A stretch of DNA of 64,000 nucleotides from AC-69 sp963751665 (GCA_963751665.1 CAVVVF010000004.1:248001-312000); one strand, 5' to 3'; positions 40,588 to 49,947 are shown, counted from the stretch's first letter. Notes: generated from the sequence alone by a model not told the origin. Program-made: numbers and translations.

Positions 40588-41345
40588 ATGAAGACCTACA
40601 CGCCAAGGCCGCGCGACATCGAACGCCGCTGGTACGTGATCGACGCCAGCGGCGCCGTGCTGGGCCGCCTGGCGTCGGAGGTGGCGGCCATCCTCCGGGG
40701 CAAGCACAAGCCGATCTTCGCTCCCCACATGGACACGGGCGACCACGTCGTCGTGGTCAACGCCTCGGGCGTCCGCCTGACCGGAGGCAAGGAGGAGAAG
40801 AAGCTGGCGCAGCGCCACTCCGGATATCCCGGTGGCCTCACCGAGACCAAGTACTCGCGGCTCCTGGCCAAGAGGCCTGCGTACGTGGTGGAGAAGGCGG
40901 TTCGAGGGATGCTCCCCAAGAACAGCCTGGGCCGGGCCATGTTGAGCAAGCTGAAGGTCTATGCGGGGCCGGACCACCCTCACCGGGCCCAGAGCCCGCA
41001 GCCGCTCTCGCTGGGCGAGGTCCCGAAGTGGAGTGGCTTGCCGAAGCCCCAGCCGGCGGCTGCCACCGGCCCCCAGCCGAAGGCTCCCGCACGGCGCCCC
41101 GCGGCCAAGCCCGCACCCGCGGCCCCGGCGCCCAAACGTACGGCGGCCAAGCGGACCACGGCGAAGACGACCGCGAAGGACGACCGCGAAGGCCACGACC
41201 GCGAAGGCGAACACCCGCCAAGGGGACGACGGCCAAGGCAAGCCCGGCCAAGCGCACCACCGCCAAGGCCTCCGCGGCCAAGCCTGCGGCGAAAAAGACC
41301 CCGGCCAGGAAGTCTCCGATCCGCCGGAAGAAGAAGGAGGAGTAG
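40588..41345 (+). CDS. rplM: 50S ribosomal protein L13 with ~105-aa Lys/Ala-rich tail (two frame breaks in tail)
   Basis: Residues 1-146 are a normal L13 (MKTYTPRPRDIERRWYVIDA, VLGRLASEVAAILRGKHKPI, GMLPKNSLGRAMLSKLKVYA). The family is ~142-150 aa. Here a Pro/Ala/Lys-rich tail continues: PKRTAAKRTTAKTTAK, then repeated T-T-A-K-A units, ending KTPARKSPIRRKKKEE. Keeping the repeat in frame needs net +1 corrections near 41179 and 41209. With them the protein is ~251 aa and stops at TAG 41343-41345, directly before rpsI. The tail resembles histone-H1-like or HU-tail AAKK repeats, suggesting RNA or DNA binding. That reading is inference. Confidence 0.88.
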
Positions 41346-41729
41346 GTGGCGAAGATCGCAACGGGACGTCGCAAGGAAGCGGTCGCCAGGGTCCGCCTGG
41401 TGGAGGGAAGCGGCGCCTATCAGCTGAACGGTCGGAGCCTCGACGAGTACTTCCCGACCCGAGCCCACCGGATGATCGTCTCCTCACCCCTACGTCTGGC
41501 CGGCAAGGACAAGGACCTCGACGTCATGGCCCGGATCGAAGGGGGTGGGGTCTCCGGACAAGCGGGGGCGCTGCGTCACGGGATCGCCCGTGCGCTCATC
41601 GAGCTCGACCCCGAGCTCCGGCCCCTCCTGAAGAAGGAGGGGTTCCTCACGCGTGATCCGCGCGAGAAGGAACGGAGGAAGTACGGCTTGAAGAAGGCCC
41701 GCAAGGCTCCGCAGTACTCGAAGCGCTAG
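41346..41729 (+). CDS. rpsI: 30S ribosomal protein S9
   Basis: 127 aa. The C-terminal SKR tail reaches P-site tRNA. ATGRRKEAVARVRLVEGSG, GGGVSGQAGALRHGIARALI and KKARKAPQYSKR are conserved. GTG 41346 abuts the rplM stop. Its stop overlaps by two bases the stop of the convergent DUF2007-like gene. Confidence 0.97.
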   Translation: MAKIATGRRKEAVARVRLVEGSGAYQLNGRSLDEYFPTRAHRMIVSSPLRLAGKDKDLDVMARIEGGGVSGQAGALRHGIARALIELDPELRPLLKKEGFLTRDPREKERRKYGLKKARKAPQYSKR

Positions 41730-41986
41730 CCTTCCCCGAGCTCCTGCCGGTCCGGGCTGTCCGCGGTGGATTCCAGCGACTCCAGGATGAGCCTGGCCTG
41801 CACCTCCAGGCTGCTCTGGACCCACAGATAGGCCGGGCCGACGCGGTAGGGTCCGTCGCCTTCGCCCTTCATCAGCACGGGGATCCCTTCGGCCTCCAGG
41901 CGACCCTTCACCAGGTAGCCGTCGGTGACGCTTCCCGTGGCGTAGACCTGCACCAGGTCATCTGAGTCGGCGCTCATGTGGCACAT
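41726..41986 (-). CDS. DUF2007-like small protein
   Basis: 83-86 aa (ATG 41986 or 41977). LVQVYATGSVTDGYLVKGRL, EAEGIPVLMKGEGDGPYRVG and LWVQSSLEVQARLILESLES match the layout of DUF2007 proteins: a ferredoxin-like fold that takes a value from one gene product and binds an unknown ligand, often called a putative signal-transducing protein. Family assignment is by pattern. It stands between rpsI and the ars operon and is divergent from the latter. Confidence 0.7.
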   Translation of the reverse strand: MCHMSADSDDLVQVYATGSVTDGYLVKGRLEAEGIPVLMKGEGDGPYRVGPAYLWVQSSLEVQARLILESLESTADSPDRQELGEG

Positions 41987-42023
41987 TCTGTCACCGGCCG
42001 AGCCGTTGGGCTTCCAGGGGGTA

Positions 42024-42052
42024 TTGACGATCGTCGATGCCTGCCCTATCGT
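42024..42052 (+). promoter_or_regulatory. Promoter of the ars operon
   Basis: TTGACG (42024-42029), 17-bp spacer, TATCGT (42047-42052), 52 bp before arsR. The operator lies just downstream, around +6 to +26. Confidence 0.65.
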
Positions 42053-42064
42053 GTGCCGGGCGTT

Positions 42065-42084
42065 ATATCGATGACCGTCGATAT
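42065..42084. promoter_or_regulatory. ArsR operator
   Basis: ATATCGA-N6-TCGATAT, a perfect 7+7 inverted repeat between the -10 box and the arsR start. ArsR-family repressors bind AT-rich imperfect palindromes of this type; here repression would block early elongation or initiation. Confidence 0.7.
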
Positions 42085-42104
42085 TGAGCAACGGGGGATG
42101 ACCG

Positions 42105-42465
42105 ATGAAGGTGAAGGAGCTGGCTCTGGCCCAGAGTCCGGCCATGTGTTGCTCGCCCCTCGCCGCGGAAGGGATGTCCGAACGAAGATGCCGCTACCAC
42201 TGCCCGGGTCTTCAAGGCGCTCGCCGACCCAAACCGCATCCGGATCGTGAACCTCCTTGCCAACGCGGAGGGACCGGCCTGCGTGTGCGACATCACGCCT
42301 CAGCTCGGCCTGTCGCAGCCCACGGTGAGCTTCCACCTGAAGAAGCTGGCGACCGCGGGGCTGCTGCAGCGGGAGCAACGGGGGGTGTGGGCCTACTACT
42401 CGATCGACCGGCCGGCCCTGGACAGGCTGGCAACGGTGTTCCGGCTGGAGGAGGCGAGGGGATGA
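42105..42465 (+). CDS. arsR: ArsR-family metalloregulator (frame break at codon ~27)
   Basis: About 119 aa once extra C 42183 is removed (GAACGAAGATG for GAAGAAGATG), joining MKVKELALAQSPAMCCSPLA to SEEDATTARVFKALADPNRI-type sequence. The winged helix follows: VCDITPQLGLSQPTVSFHLK KLATAGLLQRE. The N-terminal CC pair (residues ~15-16) and the Cys in PACVCD are candidate As(III) ligands. ATG 42105 is preceded by GGGGGA. It is translationally coupled to arsM (ATGA) and probably represses the whole operon. Confidence 0.85.
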
Positions 42466-43208
42466 GCGAGGTTCGGGAGCGGGTGAGGGAGAAGTACGCG
42501 GAGGCCGCGCGACATTCCGGCGGGGGGAGCTACGGATGCGGCTCCGGCGGGTGCTGCGACGTCGGTACGAGTGACGCTGGCGTGCTGTACGGCGAGGAGG
42601 TGGGCGAGGTGCCCGACGCCGCGGCCCTGGCCAGCCTGGGGTGCGGGAACCCCGTCGCCGTGGCCGAGCTCCGTGCGGGAGAGGTCGTCTTGGATCTCGG
42701 GTCGGGAGGCGGGATCGACGTGATCCTGTCCGCCAAGCGCGTGGGCTCGACCGGGATGGCTTACGGGCTCGACATGACCGAGGAGATGCTGGACCTTGCC
42801 CGGCGGAACGCCGCGGAGGCCGCGGTCACGAACGTCGAGTTCCTCAAGGGCTTCATCGAGGACGTACCGCTTCCCGCCGGGTCCGTGGACGTCATCATCT
42901 CCAACTGCGTGATCAACCTGTCCGCAGACAAGCCTCAGGTGTTCGACGAGATGGCCAGGGTCCTGCGGGCAGGCGGCCGGCTCGGCATCAGCGACGTCGT
43001 GGCCGGCGACGATCTGACGCCGGAGCAGCGAGCCGAGCGCGGAAGCTGGGTTGGCTGCATCGCGGGAGCCCTGTCCTTCGAAGAGTACGAGGCCGAGCTC
43101 CGAAGGGCCGGCTTCGCGGACATCCGCCTCTCACCCACCCACGAGGTGGCCGACGGCATCTTCTCGGCCATCGTGCGGGCCACCAAGCCGTTCCCTCCGG
43201 GTTCATGA
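42462..43208 (+). CDS. arsM: Arsenite S-adenosylmethionine methyltransferase
   Basis: 248 aa. Methylates As(III) to volatile or less toxic methylarsenicals. The SAM-binding motif is VVLDLGSGGGIDVILSAKRV; GLDMTEEML and the ISNCVINLS strand are family hallmarks. The three catalytic cysteines are Cys61 (LGCGNP), Cys149 (SNCVIN) and Cys199 (WVGCIAG). An N-terminal Cys-rich stretch (YGCGSGGCCD) may add metal binding. ATG 42462 overlaps the arsR stop. Confidence 0.93.
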   Translation: MSEVRERVREKYAEAARHSGGGSYGCGSGGCCDVGTSDAGVLYGEEVGEVPDAAALASLGCGNPVAVAELRAGEVVLDLGSGGGIDVILSAKRVGSTGMAYGLDMTEEMLDLARRNAAEAAVTNVEFLKGFIEDVPLPAGSVDVIISNCVINLSADKPQVFDEMARVLRAGGRLGISDVVAGDDLTPEQRAERGSWVGCIAGALSFEEYEAELRRAGFADIRLSPTHEVADGIFSAIVRATKPFPPGS

Positions 43209-43238
43209 GCGTGCCGGCTTCGCGCCATGTCGTGTTGG

Positions 43239-43244
43239 TAGGGT
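43239..43244 (+). promoter_or_regulatory. -10-like element before arsC
   Basis: TAGGGT, seven bases before the arsC GTG; would give a leaderless arsC transcript. No clear -35 box. Confidence 0.35.
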
Positions 43245-43251
43245 TCGCGCC

Positions 43252-43671
43252 GTGAGCGCGGTCGGCGATCTGCCGGAGGTCCTGTTCGTCTGCGTCCACA
43301 ACGCCGGGCGGAGCCAGATGGCCGCGGCGCTGCTCGACCATCGGGCAGGGGGGCGGGTCCGGGTCCGCTCGGCCGGGACCGCGCCCGCCGCTGAGATCAA
43401 CCCCTCGGTGGTGGAGGCCATGGCCGAGGTGGGCATCGACGTCACGAAGGCGATCCCGAAACGATTGACCGACGAGATGGCCCGGGAGGCCGACGTCGTC
43501 GTCCTCATGGGTTGCGGGGATGCCTGCCCCGTGTACCCGGGCAAGCGGTACCTGGACTGGGACCTGCCCGACCCGGCCGGCAAGGCCGTCGAGGAGGTCC
43601 GTCCGATCCGCGACGAGATCGATCGACGGGTCGGCCAGCTCCTCGAGGAGCTCGTCCCGGCGGGAGCCTAG
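43252..43671 (+). CDS. arsC: Arsenate reductase, thioredoxin-coupled (LMW-phosphatase fold)
   Basis: 139 aa. Reduces arsenate to arsenite. The catalytic CX5R loop is Cys14-VHNAG-Arg20 followed by Ser. Two further cysteines, Cys88 and Cys92 (LMGCGDACPVYPG), provide the disulfide relay of the thioredoxin-dependent class, and YLDWDLPDP holds the general-acid Asp. GTG 43252 is 43 bp after arsM. No arsenite efflux pump (acr3/arsB) lies in the window, so methylation by ArsM may be the local route of disposal. Confidence 0.92.
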   Translation: MSAVGDLPEVLFVCVHNAGRSQMAAALLDHRAGGRVRVRSAGTAPAAEINPSVVEAMAEVGIDVTKAIPKRLTDEMAREADVVVLMGCGDACPVYPGKRYLDWDLPDPAGKAVEEVRPIRDEIDRRVGQLLEELVPAGA

Positions 43672-43688
43672 CCGGACGCGGTTCCCGG

Positions 43689-43694
43689 TAGCCT
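43689..43694 (+). promoter_or_regulatory. -10 element before glmM
   Basis: TAGCCT, ten bases before the glmM ATG, identical to the str-operon -10. It fits a leaderless or nearly leaderless transcript. Confidence 0.4.
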
Positions 43695-43704
43695 TTCTCT
43701 GACC

Positions 43705-45033
43705 ATGGGACGGCTTTTCGGAACCGACGGGGTTCGCGGCGTCTACGGACGCGACCTCACCGCCGAGCTCGCGTTCGGCCTGGGCCGGGCGGCCGCCGTC
43801 GTTCTGCATCGTCATTCGACGGGGCCGCTCGCGATCGTCGTCGGCCGCGACACCAGGGCGTCGGGCGAGCCGCTGCAGGGGGCCCTGGTGGAAGGGATCC
43901 TCGCGGCCGGGGCCGACGCCGTCCTGGCCGGCATCGCGCCCACCCCGGCCGTGGCCTTCCTCACCACCGATCTCGGGGCGACCGCCGGTGCGGTGATCTC
44001 CGCCTCGCACAACCCCGCGGAGGACAACGGCATCAAGTTCTTCGGCGCGTCCGGCTTCAAGCTGCCGGATGAGACAGAGGACGAGATCGAGGCCGAGTAC
44101 CGCCGTGAAGGGGGAGGGGACGGCGAACGGGGACGGGTCAGCGAGCTTCCCGATGGCGTGGAGCGGTACCTGGCGCACGTGACCGGGGCGGCCCAGGTAC
44201 CCCTCGCCGGGATGAGGATCGTGGTGGACTGCGCGAACGGCGCTGCGTACCGGGCCGCCCCGGAGGTCCTGCGTAGGCTCGGGGCGGACGTCCGCCCGAT
44301 GTTCGACCAGCCCGACGGCAGGAACATCAACGAGGGCTGCGGCGCGCTCCATCCCGAGGTGGTGGCGGCCGCCGTGAGGGAGGCGGGCGCCGACGCCGGG
44401 ATCGCCCACGACGGCGACGCCGACCGGGCCCTGTTCGCCGACGCGGAGGGACGGGTGATCGACGGGGACCAGGTCCTCGCGGCGTGCGCCATCGCGCTGA
44501 AGCAGGACGGCGGCCTGGAGCAGAACACCGTGGTCACGACCGTCATGGCCAACACGGGATTCCGTCACGCCATGCGGGGCGCCGGGATCGAGGTCGTCGA
44601 GAGCAGGGTCGGCGACCGGTACGTGCTGGAGGAGATGCTGCGGACCGGGGCGGTCCTTGGCGGGGAGCAGTCGGGCCACGTCATCTTCCGCCATCACGCC
44701 ACGACGGGGGACGGGCTGCTCACGGCCGTCACCTTCCTGTCGCTGGCGGCGAAGCGGGGGTGCACGGTCGCCGAGCTGGCCTCGGCCATGCGGCGGTTCC
44801 CCCAGGTGGTGCGCAACGTGCGCGTGGCGCACAGGGAACGCCTCGATTCCGCGGGCGAGGTGTGGGAGGCCGTCAGAGGGGTCGAGCGTGAGCTCGACGG
44901 CTCGGGCCGGGTGCTGGTCCGGGCCTCGGGCACCGAGCCGCTCATCCGCGTGATGGTGGAGGCGGAGTCCGAGGCCGACGCGCGCGCCCACGCCGACGCG
45001 CTCGCGGAGGCGGTGGGCGCGGCGCTCGGGTAG
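43705..45033 (+). CDS. glmM: Phosphoglucosamine mutase
   Basis: 442 aa. Converts glucosamine-6-phosphate to glucosamine-1-phosphate for UDP-GlcNAc and peptidoglycan. The phosphoserine loop is VISASHNPAEDNGIKFFG, the metal loop DGDADR (AHDGDADRALF), the sugar loop GGEQSGHVIF and the phosphate loop RASGTEPLIRVMVE. It is followed by glmS, the enzyme of the preceding step. Confidence 0.97.
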   Translation: MGRLFGTDGVRGVYGRDLTAELAFGLGRAAAVVLHRHSTGPLAIVVGRDTRASGEPLQGALVEGILAAGADAVLAGIAPTPAVAFLTTDLGATAGAVISASHNPAEDNGIKFFGASGFKLPDETEDEIEAEYRREGGGDGERGRVSELPDGVERYLAHVTGAAQVPLAGMRIVVDCANGAAYRAAPEVLRRLGADVRPMFDQPDGRNINEGCGALHPEVVAAAVREAGADAGIAHDGDADRALFADAEGRVIDGDQVLAACAIALKQDGGLEQNTVVTTVMANTGFRHAMRGAGIEVVESRVGDRYVLEEMLRTGAVLGGEQSGHVIFRHHATTGDGLLTAVTFLSLAAKRGCTVAELASAMRRFPQVVRNVRVAHRERLDSAGEVWEAVRGVERELDGSGRVLVRASGTEPLIRVMVEAESEADARAHADALAEAVGAALG

Positions 45034-45065
45034 CCGCGCTTCCCGAAAGAACGCGGGGCCGCTGC

Positions 45066-45071
45066 TACCCT
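45066..45071 (+). promoter_or_regulatory. -10 element before glmS
   Basis: TACCCT, nine bases before the glmS ATG. The glmS product needs a free N-terminal Cys2 after Met removal; a leaderless mRNA would not affect this. Confidence 0.4.
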
Positions 45072-45080
45072 GAGGACCCC

Positions 45081-46908
45081 ATGTGCGGCATCGTCGGTTA
45101 CGTCGGCCGCGACGAGGCCCTCCCCATCATCCTCGAGGGACTTCGGCGCCTGGAGTACCGGGGTTATGACTCCGCGGGCGTGGCCCTGGTCGACGACCGG
45201 ATCGTGGTGGTCAAGCGGGCGGGGAAGCTCGACCAGCTGGTCCGGGCGCTGGAGGAGGGCGAGCCAGCCGTCCGGCACCGTGGGGATGGGCCACACGCGG
45301 TGGGCCACCCACGGCGAGCCCACCGACGCCAACGCCCACCCCCACCTGGATTGCAGTGGACGGATCGCCGTCATCCACAACGGCATCATCGAGAACTTCG
45401 CCGACCTCCGGGCGGGCCTGGAGAAGCGCGGCCATACGCTCGTCTCCGAGACCGACACGGAGTGCATCGCCCATCTCATCGAGGAGCATGCCGACGGCGA
45501 CCTGGCCGATGCAGTCCGTGCGACGGTGAAGGATCTCGAGGGCGCCTACGCCATCGTCGTGCTCTCGCTCGACGAGCCCGGGCGGATCGTGGGGGCCAAG
45601 GTGTCGTCGCCGCTGATCGTGGGTCTCGGTGACGGCGAGACCCTGCTGGCCTCGGACATCCCGGCGGTCCTGTCGCGGACCACCTCGGTGATCCCCGTCG
45701 AGGAGGGCCAGGTCGTGGACGTCACGGCCGACGGTGTCGCGTTCTCCGATTTCGACGGCACGCCGCTCTTCCCCCAGCCGTTCGAGGTCGAGTGGGACGT
45801 CGCCAGGGCACAGAAGGGCGGCTTCGACGACTTCATGTTGAAGGAGATCCACGAGCAGCCCTCGGCCATCCGAGACACCCTCGTGGGCCGGGTGCGGTCG
45901 AACGGGCTGCTCTCCCTGGACGAGCTGCACATGGACGCCGACGTGTTCCGCGAGGTGGACAAGGTGTTCGTGGTGGCGTGTGGAACCGCGTTCCACGCCG
46001 GCATGGTGGCCAAGTACGCCATCGAGCACTGGACCCGCCTGCCCGTGGAGATCGAGATCGCGTCGGAGTTCCGCTATCGCGATCCGGTCCTGGGGCCGGA
46101 CACGCTGACGATCGCGATCTCCCAGTCCGGCGAGACCATCGACACGCTGGAGGCGGCCCGCCACGCCGCGCGGCAGGGGTCCCACGTGCTGGCGGTGAGC
46201 AACACGGTCGGGTCCTCGCTCTCCCGGGAGGCGCACGGCGTCCTGTACACGCACGCCGGTCCCGAGATCGGGGTCGCCGCGACGAAGACGTTCGCCACGC
46301 AGATGGTTGCGCTCCACCTCACGGCGCTGTACCTGGCACAGGTCCGGGGAGCGATGTATCCGGAGGAGATCGCGGAGGTCGTGGACCACATGCACGCGCT
46401 CCCGGCGCAGGTGGAGGCGACGCTGTTGCTCGACGGGCAGGTCCGAGACCTGGCCGCGCGGTACCAGGGCGCTCGGGACTTCCTGTTCATCGGGCGCCAC
46501 ACGGGCTATCCGGCCGCGCTGGAGGGCGCCCTGAAGCTGAAGGAGATCTCCTACGTCCACGCCGAGGGGCATCCGGCCGGCGAGCTGAAGCACGGGCCCA
46601 TCGCCCTGGTCGAGCCGGGCGTGCCGGTGGTCGCGATCGCCACCGAGTGCCACGTGTACCCCAAGATGCTGTCGAACATCCAGGAGGTCAGGGCCCGAGG
46701 GGCGGACGTCATCGCGATCGCCACCGAAGGCGACGAGGCCATCGGCGAGATCGCCCAGCACGTGGTGTTCGTGCCGCGCACCCCCGAGCTGCTCGCGCCG
46801 GTGGTGGTGACGGTGCCGCTGCAGCTGCTCGCGTACCACATCGCGAAGCTTCGGGGGTGCGACGTGGACCAGCCCCGCAACCTGGCCAAGTCCGTCACCG
46901 TCGAGTAG
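45081..46908 (+). CDS. glmS: Glucosamine-fructose-6-phosphate aminotransferase (frame break at codon ~64)
   Basis: Makes glucosamine-6-P from fructose-6-P and glutamine. MCGIVGYVGRDEALPIILEG has the catalytic Cys2. Extra G 45270 (CCAGCCGTCCGG for CCAGCCTCCGG) interrupts before SGTVGMGHTRWATHGEPTDA; everything after is intact, including both SIS domains (ISQSGETIDTLEAARHA, KEISYVHAEGHPAGELKHGP) and the C-terminal QPRNLAKSVTVE. About 608 aa. Confidence 0.94.
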
Positions 46909-46931
46909 GCGCCGCCGGCCGGACCGGGGGC

Positions 46932-46937
46932 TACCCT
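46932..46937 (+). promoter_or_regulatory. -10 element before acpS
   Basis: TACCCT directly before ATG 46938 and six bases before GTG 46944. It supports GTG 46944 as a leaderless start. Confidence 0.4.
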
Positions 46938-47319
46938 ATGGCCGTGGACATCGTCGGGCTGGGCGTGGACGTCTGCGAGATCGATCGGATGGAACGGGCG
47001 CTGGCCCGCCACCCGACGATGCGGGAGCGGGTGTTCACCCCCGAGGAGCGCGCGTACTGCGACGGCGAAGGCCCGGCCGGCCGAGTCCTACGCCGGCCGG
47101 TTCGCCGCCCGTGAGGCCGTGATCAAGGCCCTCGGCGGCTACCGCGGCAAGCGGTGGCAGGACATCAGCGTGAGCCGGTATCCGAGCGGCGCGCCGTCGA
47201 TCGTCCTCGCCGGCAACGCCAAGGTGCGCGCCGACGCGGGCGGCATCTCGCAGGTCCTCATCACCTTCACCCACGAGCGCGCGCTCGCCGTCGCGTTCGC
47301 CGTGGCGGTGGCCCGATGA
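46938..47319 (+). CDS. acpS: Holo-[acyl-carrier-protein] synthase (frame break at codon ~47)
   Basis: Transfers 4'-phosphopantetheine to ACP. VDIVGLGVDVCEIDRMERAL and RVFTPEERAYC form the N-terminal half with the Mg-binding Asp. One extra base near 47079 (GCCGGCC) breaks the frame; beyond it AESYAGRFAAREAVIKALGG has the metal-binding Glu, and the end is complete. Start could be ATG 46938 or GTG 46944 (MDIVGLGVDV), the latter fitting the -10 box. It overlaps nnr by four bases. Confidence 0.9.
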
Positions 47320-48844
47320 AGCCGGTCCTCACGCCGGCAGAGGCCGCGGTCCTGGATCAGGAGAGCCAGGCTCGCGGCATCGACCGCCGCGAGCCTGATG
47401 GAGCGGGCCGGCCGGGAGGTTGCCCGAGCGGCCGCCGCGCTGGCCGGTGGACTCTATGGACGCCGGGCCGTCGTGGTGTGCGGCAAGGGGAACAACGGCG
47501 GCGACGGCCTGGTCGCGGCGCGTCACCTGGCGCGATGGGGGATGCGCGCGACGGTCGTGATGCTCCAGCAGCCCGAGGCCCTCCACGAGCCGGCGGCAAC
47601 GAACTTCGCGAGGCTGAGCGAGGCCGACGTCCGCGTCCGGCCGTTCTCGGAGGCCACGCTGGCGCGCGAGCTGGACCGAGCCGACGTGGCGGTCGACGCC
47701 ATCTTCGGCACCGGGTTCCGCGGATCTCCCGAGGGCGAATGGGAGCGGGCCATCGCGGGGCTGAGCGACTGGGGCGGGCCCGTGGTGGCCGTGGACATCC
47801 CGTCGGGCGTGAACGGCGAGACCGGTGCGGTGGAGGGGGTCGCGGTGACGGCCGACGTAACGGTCACGTTCGGCGCGGCCAAGCTCGGCATCGTGCTGCT
47901 TCCCGGGGCGCTGCACGCCGGCCTGGTCGAGGTGGTCGACATCGGGTTCCCCGCCGACCTGCTGCGGGCCGACGTGTGGCTGACGGAGGGCGAGGACGTG
48001 GCGGCCATGCTGCCCCCACGGCGGCCGGACACGCACAAGCGGGACGCCGGCGTCGTGGTGGTGATCGGGGGGTCCCGGTTGATGACCGGGGCCGTGACCC
48101 TGATGGGCGAGGCCGCCTACCGCGCCGGTGCGGGGCTCGTGAGTGTCGCGGTGCCGGAGGGCATCCTGCCGGTCGTGCAGGCGGCCCTGCGGGAGACGAC
48201 GTTCGTCCCTCTGCCGGAGACAGATGCGGGTACGGTGGCCGGGCCTGTCGATCGGCTCGACGAGGTGGTGAGCTCGGCCGACGCCGTCGCCATCGGGCCC
48301 GGGATGACCACGAACGAGGAGACCGCCGCGTTCATCCGGTCGTTCGTCCGCGCCTGCCCTGTGCCGATGGTGGTGGACGCCGATGGGTTGAACGCGTTCA
48401 CCGGGAGGACCTCGGAGCTCGCCGACCGCCGTGCGGACGCGGTCCTCACCCCGCACGCCGGCGAGTTCGCCCGGCTCGCCGGGATCACCGCCGCCGACGT
48501 CGGCGCCGACCGGGTGGGCCACGCCCGCAAGCTGGCGTCCGACGTCCAGGCCACCATCTTGTTGAAGGGGAGCCGAACGGTGATCGTCTCACCGGACGGC
48601 AGGGTCAGGATCAACCCGACCGGCGGCCCGTACCTCGCGACCGGCGGGACGGGGGACGTGCTGACGGGGATGATCGCCGGGCTGGTGGCGCGGGGGCTCG
48701 CGCCGCTCGACGCCGCCACGGCCGGCGCCTACCTCCACGGGATCGCCGGCGCGATCGCCGGACGGGAGAAGGGCGAGGGCGCGACGGCCGGGGACGTCCT
48801 CTCCGCACGTGCCGGATGCGATCGGGGAGGTCCTCGGCCGGTGA
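47316..48844 (+). CDS. nnr: Bifunctional NAD(P)HX epimerase/dehydratase (two frame breaks)
   Basis: Repairs hydrated NAD(P)H. The N-terminal epimerase half has VVVCGKGNNGGDGLVAARHL and DAIFGTGFRG. The C-terminal ADP-dependent dehydratase has RPDTHKRDAGVVVVIGGS and the GTGDVLTGMI loop. Extra base at 47385-47386 splits MKPVLTPAEAAVLDQESQAR from SLMERAGREVARAA. Extra G 48805 (CTCTCCGCACG for CTCTCCCACG) hides the natural end VLSHVPDAIGEVLGR. With it removed the stop is TGA 48842-48844, overlapping the alr GTG. In the raw text the frame instead runs on into alr. Confidence 0.9.
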
Positions 48845-49947
48845 TCCGGTACCGTCCGACGGTGGTCGAGGTGGACCTCGACGCCATCCGCCACAACGTC
48901 CGGCTCCTCATGCCACCCGGCGCCGAGCTCATGGCGGTGGTCAAGGGCGACGGCTACGGGCACGGCGACGCCCACGTGGCCAGGGCGGCGCTCGACGCGG
49001 GGGCGACGTGGCTCGGGGTGGCGCTGGTCGAGGAGGGCCTGCGCCTGCGAGACCTCGGGATCGACGCGCCGGTGTTGGTCCTCTCGGAGTTCCCACCGGG
49101 GTCGGAGAAGGAGGCGCTGGCCGCCAACCTCGTCCCCAGCCTGTACACCGAGGACGGGCTGGCGCGGTTGCTCGAGGTCGCCGGTACGGTGGGCCGGCCG
49201 GTCGGCGTGCACGTGAAGGTCGACACCGGGATGCACCGTGTAGGGGTGTGGCCGGCCGCCGCCGCGGCGGGCTTCGCCCGCCGGGTGGCGGCGGCCGGCC
49301 TCGAGGTCGACGGGCTGTGGACCCACTTCGCCGGCGCCGAGGAGGACGGCGGCCTGACGCGGCGCCAGCTCGGCGAGCTCGTCGCCGTGGACGACGAGCT
49401 TCGCGGAGCGGGCATCCGTCCGCGACTGCTCCACGCGGCGAACAGCGCGGCCACGCTCCTGTATCCCGAGACGCACCTCGACATGGTGCGGCCGGGCGCG
49501 GCGATCTACGGGCTCGATCCTGGGAAGGGCCTCGCGGTGAGCGCCGGGCTCCGCCCCGCGCTCACCTGGCGCTCGGCGGTCACCATGGTCAAGCGGCTCC
49601 CCGCCGGGGAGCCGCTCTCCTACGGGCACCGGTACCGGCTCGAGCGGGACGCGAACGTGGCGACGGTGCCGGTCGGCTACGAGGACGGCTACGCCCGCGT
49701 CCTCTCGTCCAAAGCCGACGTGCTGATCCGGGGCCGCCGGCATCGGGTTGCCGGGACGGTGACCATGGACCAGATCCTGGTGGACTGCGGCGACGACGAC
49801 GTGACGGCGGGGGATGAGGTCGTGCTGATAGGCGAGCAGGGCGACGAACGGATCACGGCGGAGGAGCTGGCCGGGATCATCGGCACCATCGGCTACGAGG
49901 TCGTGACGATCATCTCCGAGCGGGTCCCTCGGGAGTACCGGGGATGA
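48841..49947 (+). CDS. alr: Alanine racemase
   Basis: 368 aa PLP enzyme giving D-alanine for peptidoglycan. The PLP Lys is Lys35 in AVVKGDGYGHG (KANAYGHG is commoner). HVKVDTGMHRVGV, the catalytic Tyr region VPVGYEDGYARVLSS and VAGTVTMDQILVDCG are present. GTG 48841 overlaps the corrected nnr stop (GTGA). The cluster acpS-nnr-alr-tsaE... is a common actinobacterial arrangement. Confidence 0.95.
   Translation: MIRYRPTVVEVDLDAIRHNVRLLMPPGAELMAVVKGDGYGHGDAHVARAALDAGATWLGVALVEEGLRLRDLGIDAPVLVLSEFPPGSEKEALAANLVPSLYTEDGLARLLEVAGTVGRPVGVHVKVDTGMHRVGVWPAAAAAGFARRVAAAGLEVDGLWTHFAGAEEDGGLTRRQLGELVAVDDELRGAGIRPRLLHAANSAATLLYPETHLDMVRPGAAIYGLDPGKGLAVSAGLRPALTWRSAVTMVKRLPAGEPLSYGHRYRLERDANVATVPVGYEDGYARVLSSKADVLIRGRRHRVAGTVTMDQILVDCGDDDVTAGDEVVLIGEQGDERITAEELAGIIGTIGYEVVTIISERVPREYRG

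Noticed and set aside
47398..49947. Nnr-alanine racemase fusion protein
   Set aside because: One extra G at 48805 hides a natural stop; removing it gives a family-like C-terminus and a GTGA overlap with alr.
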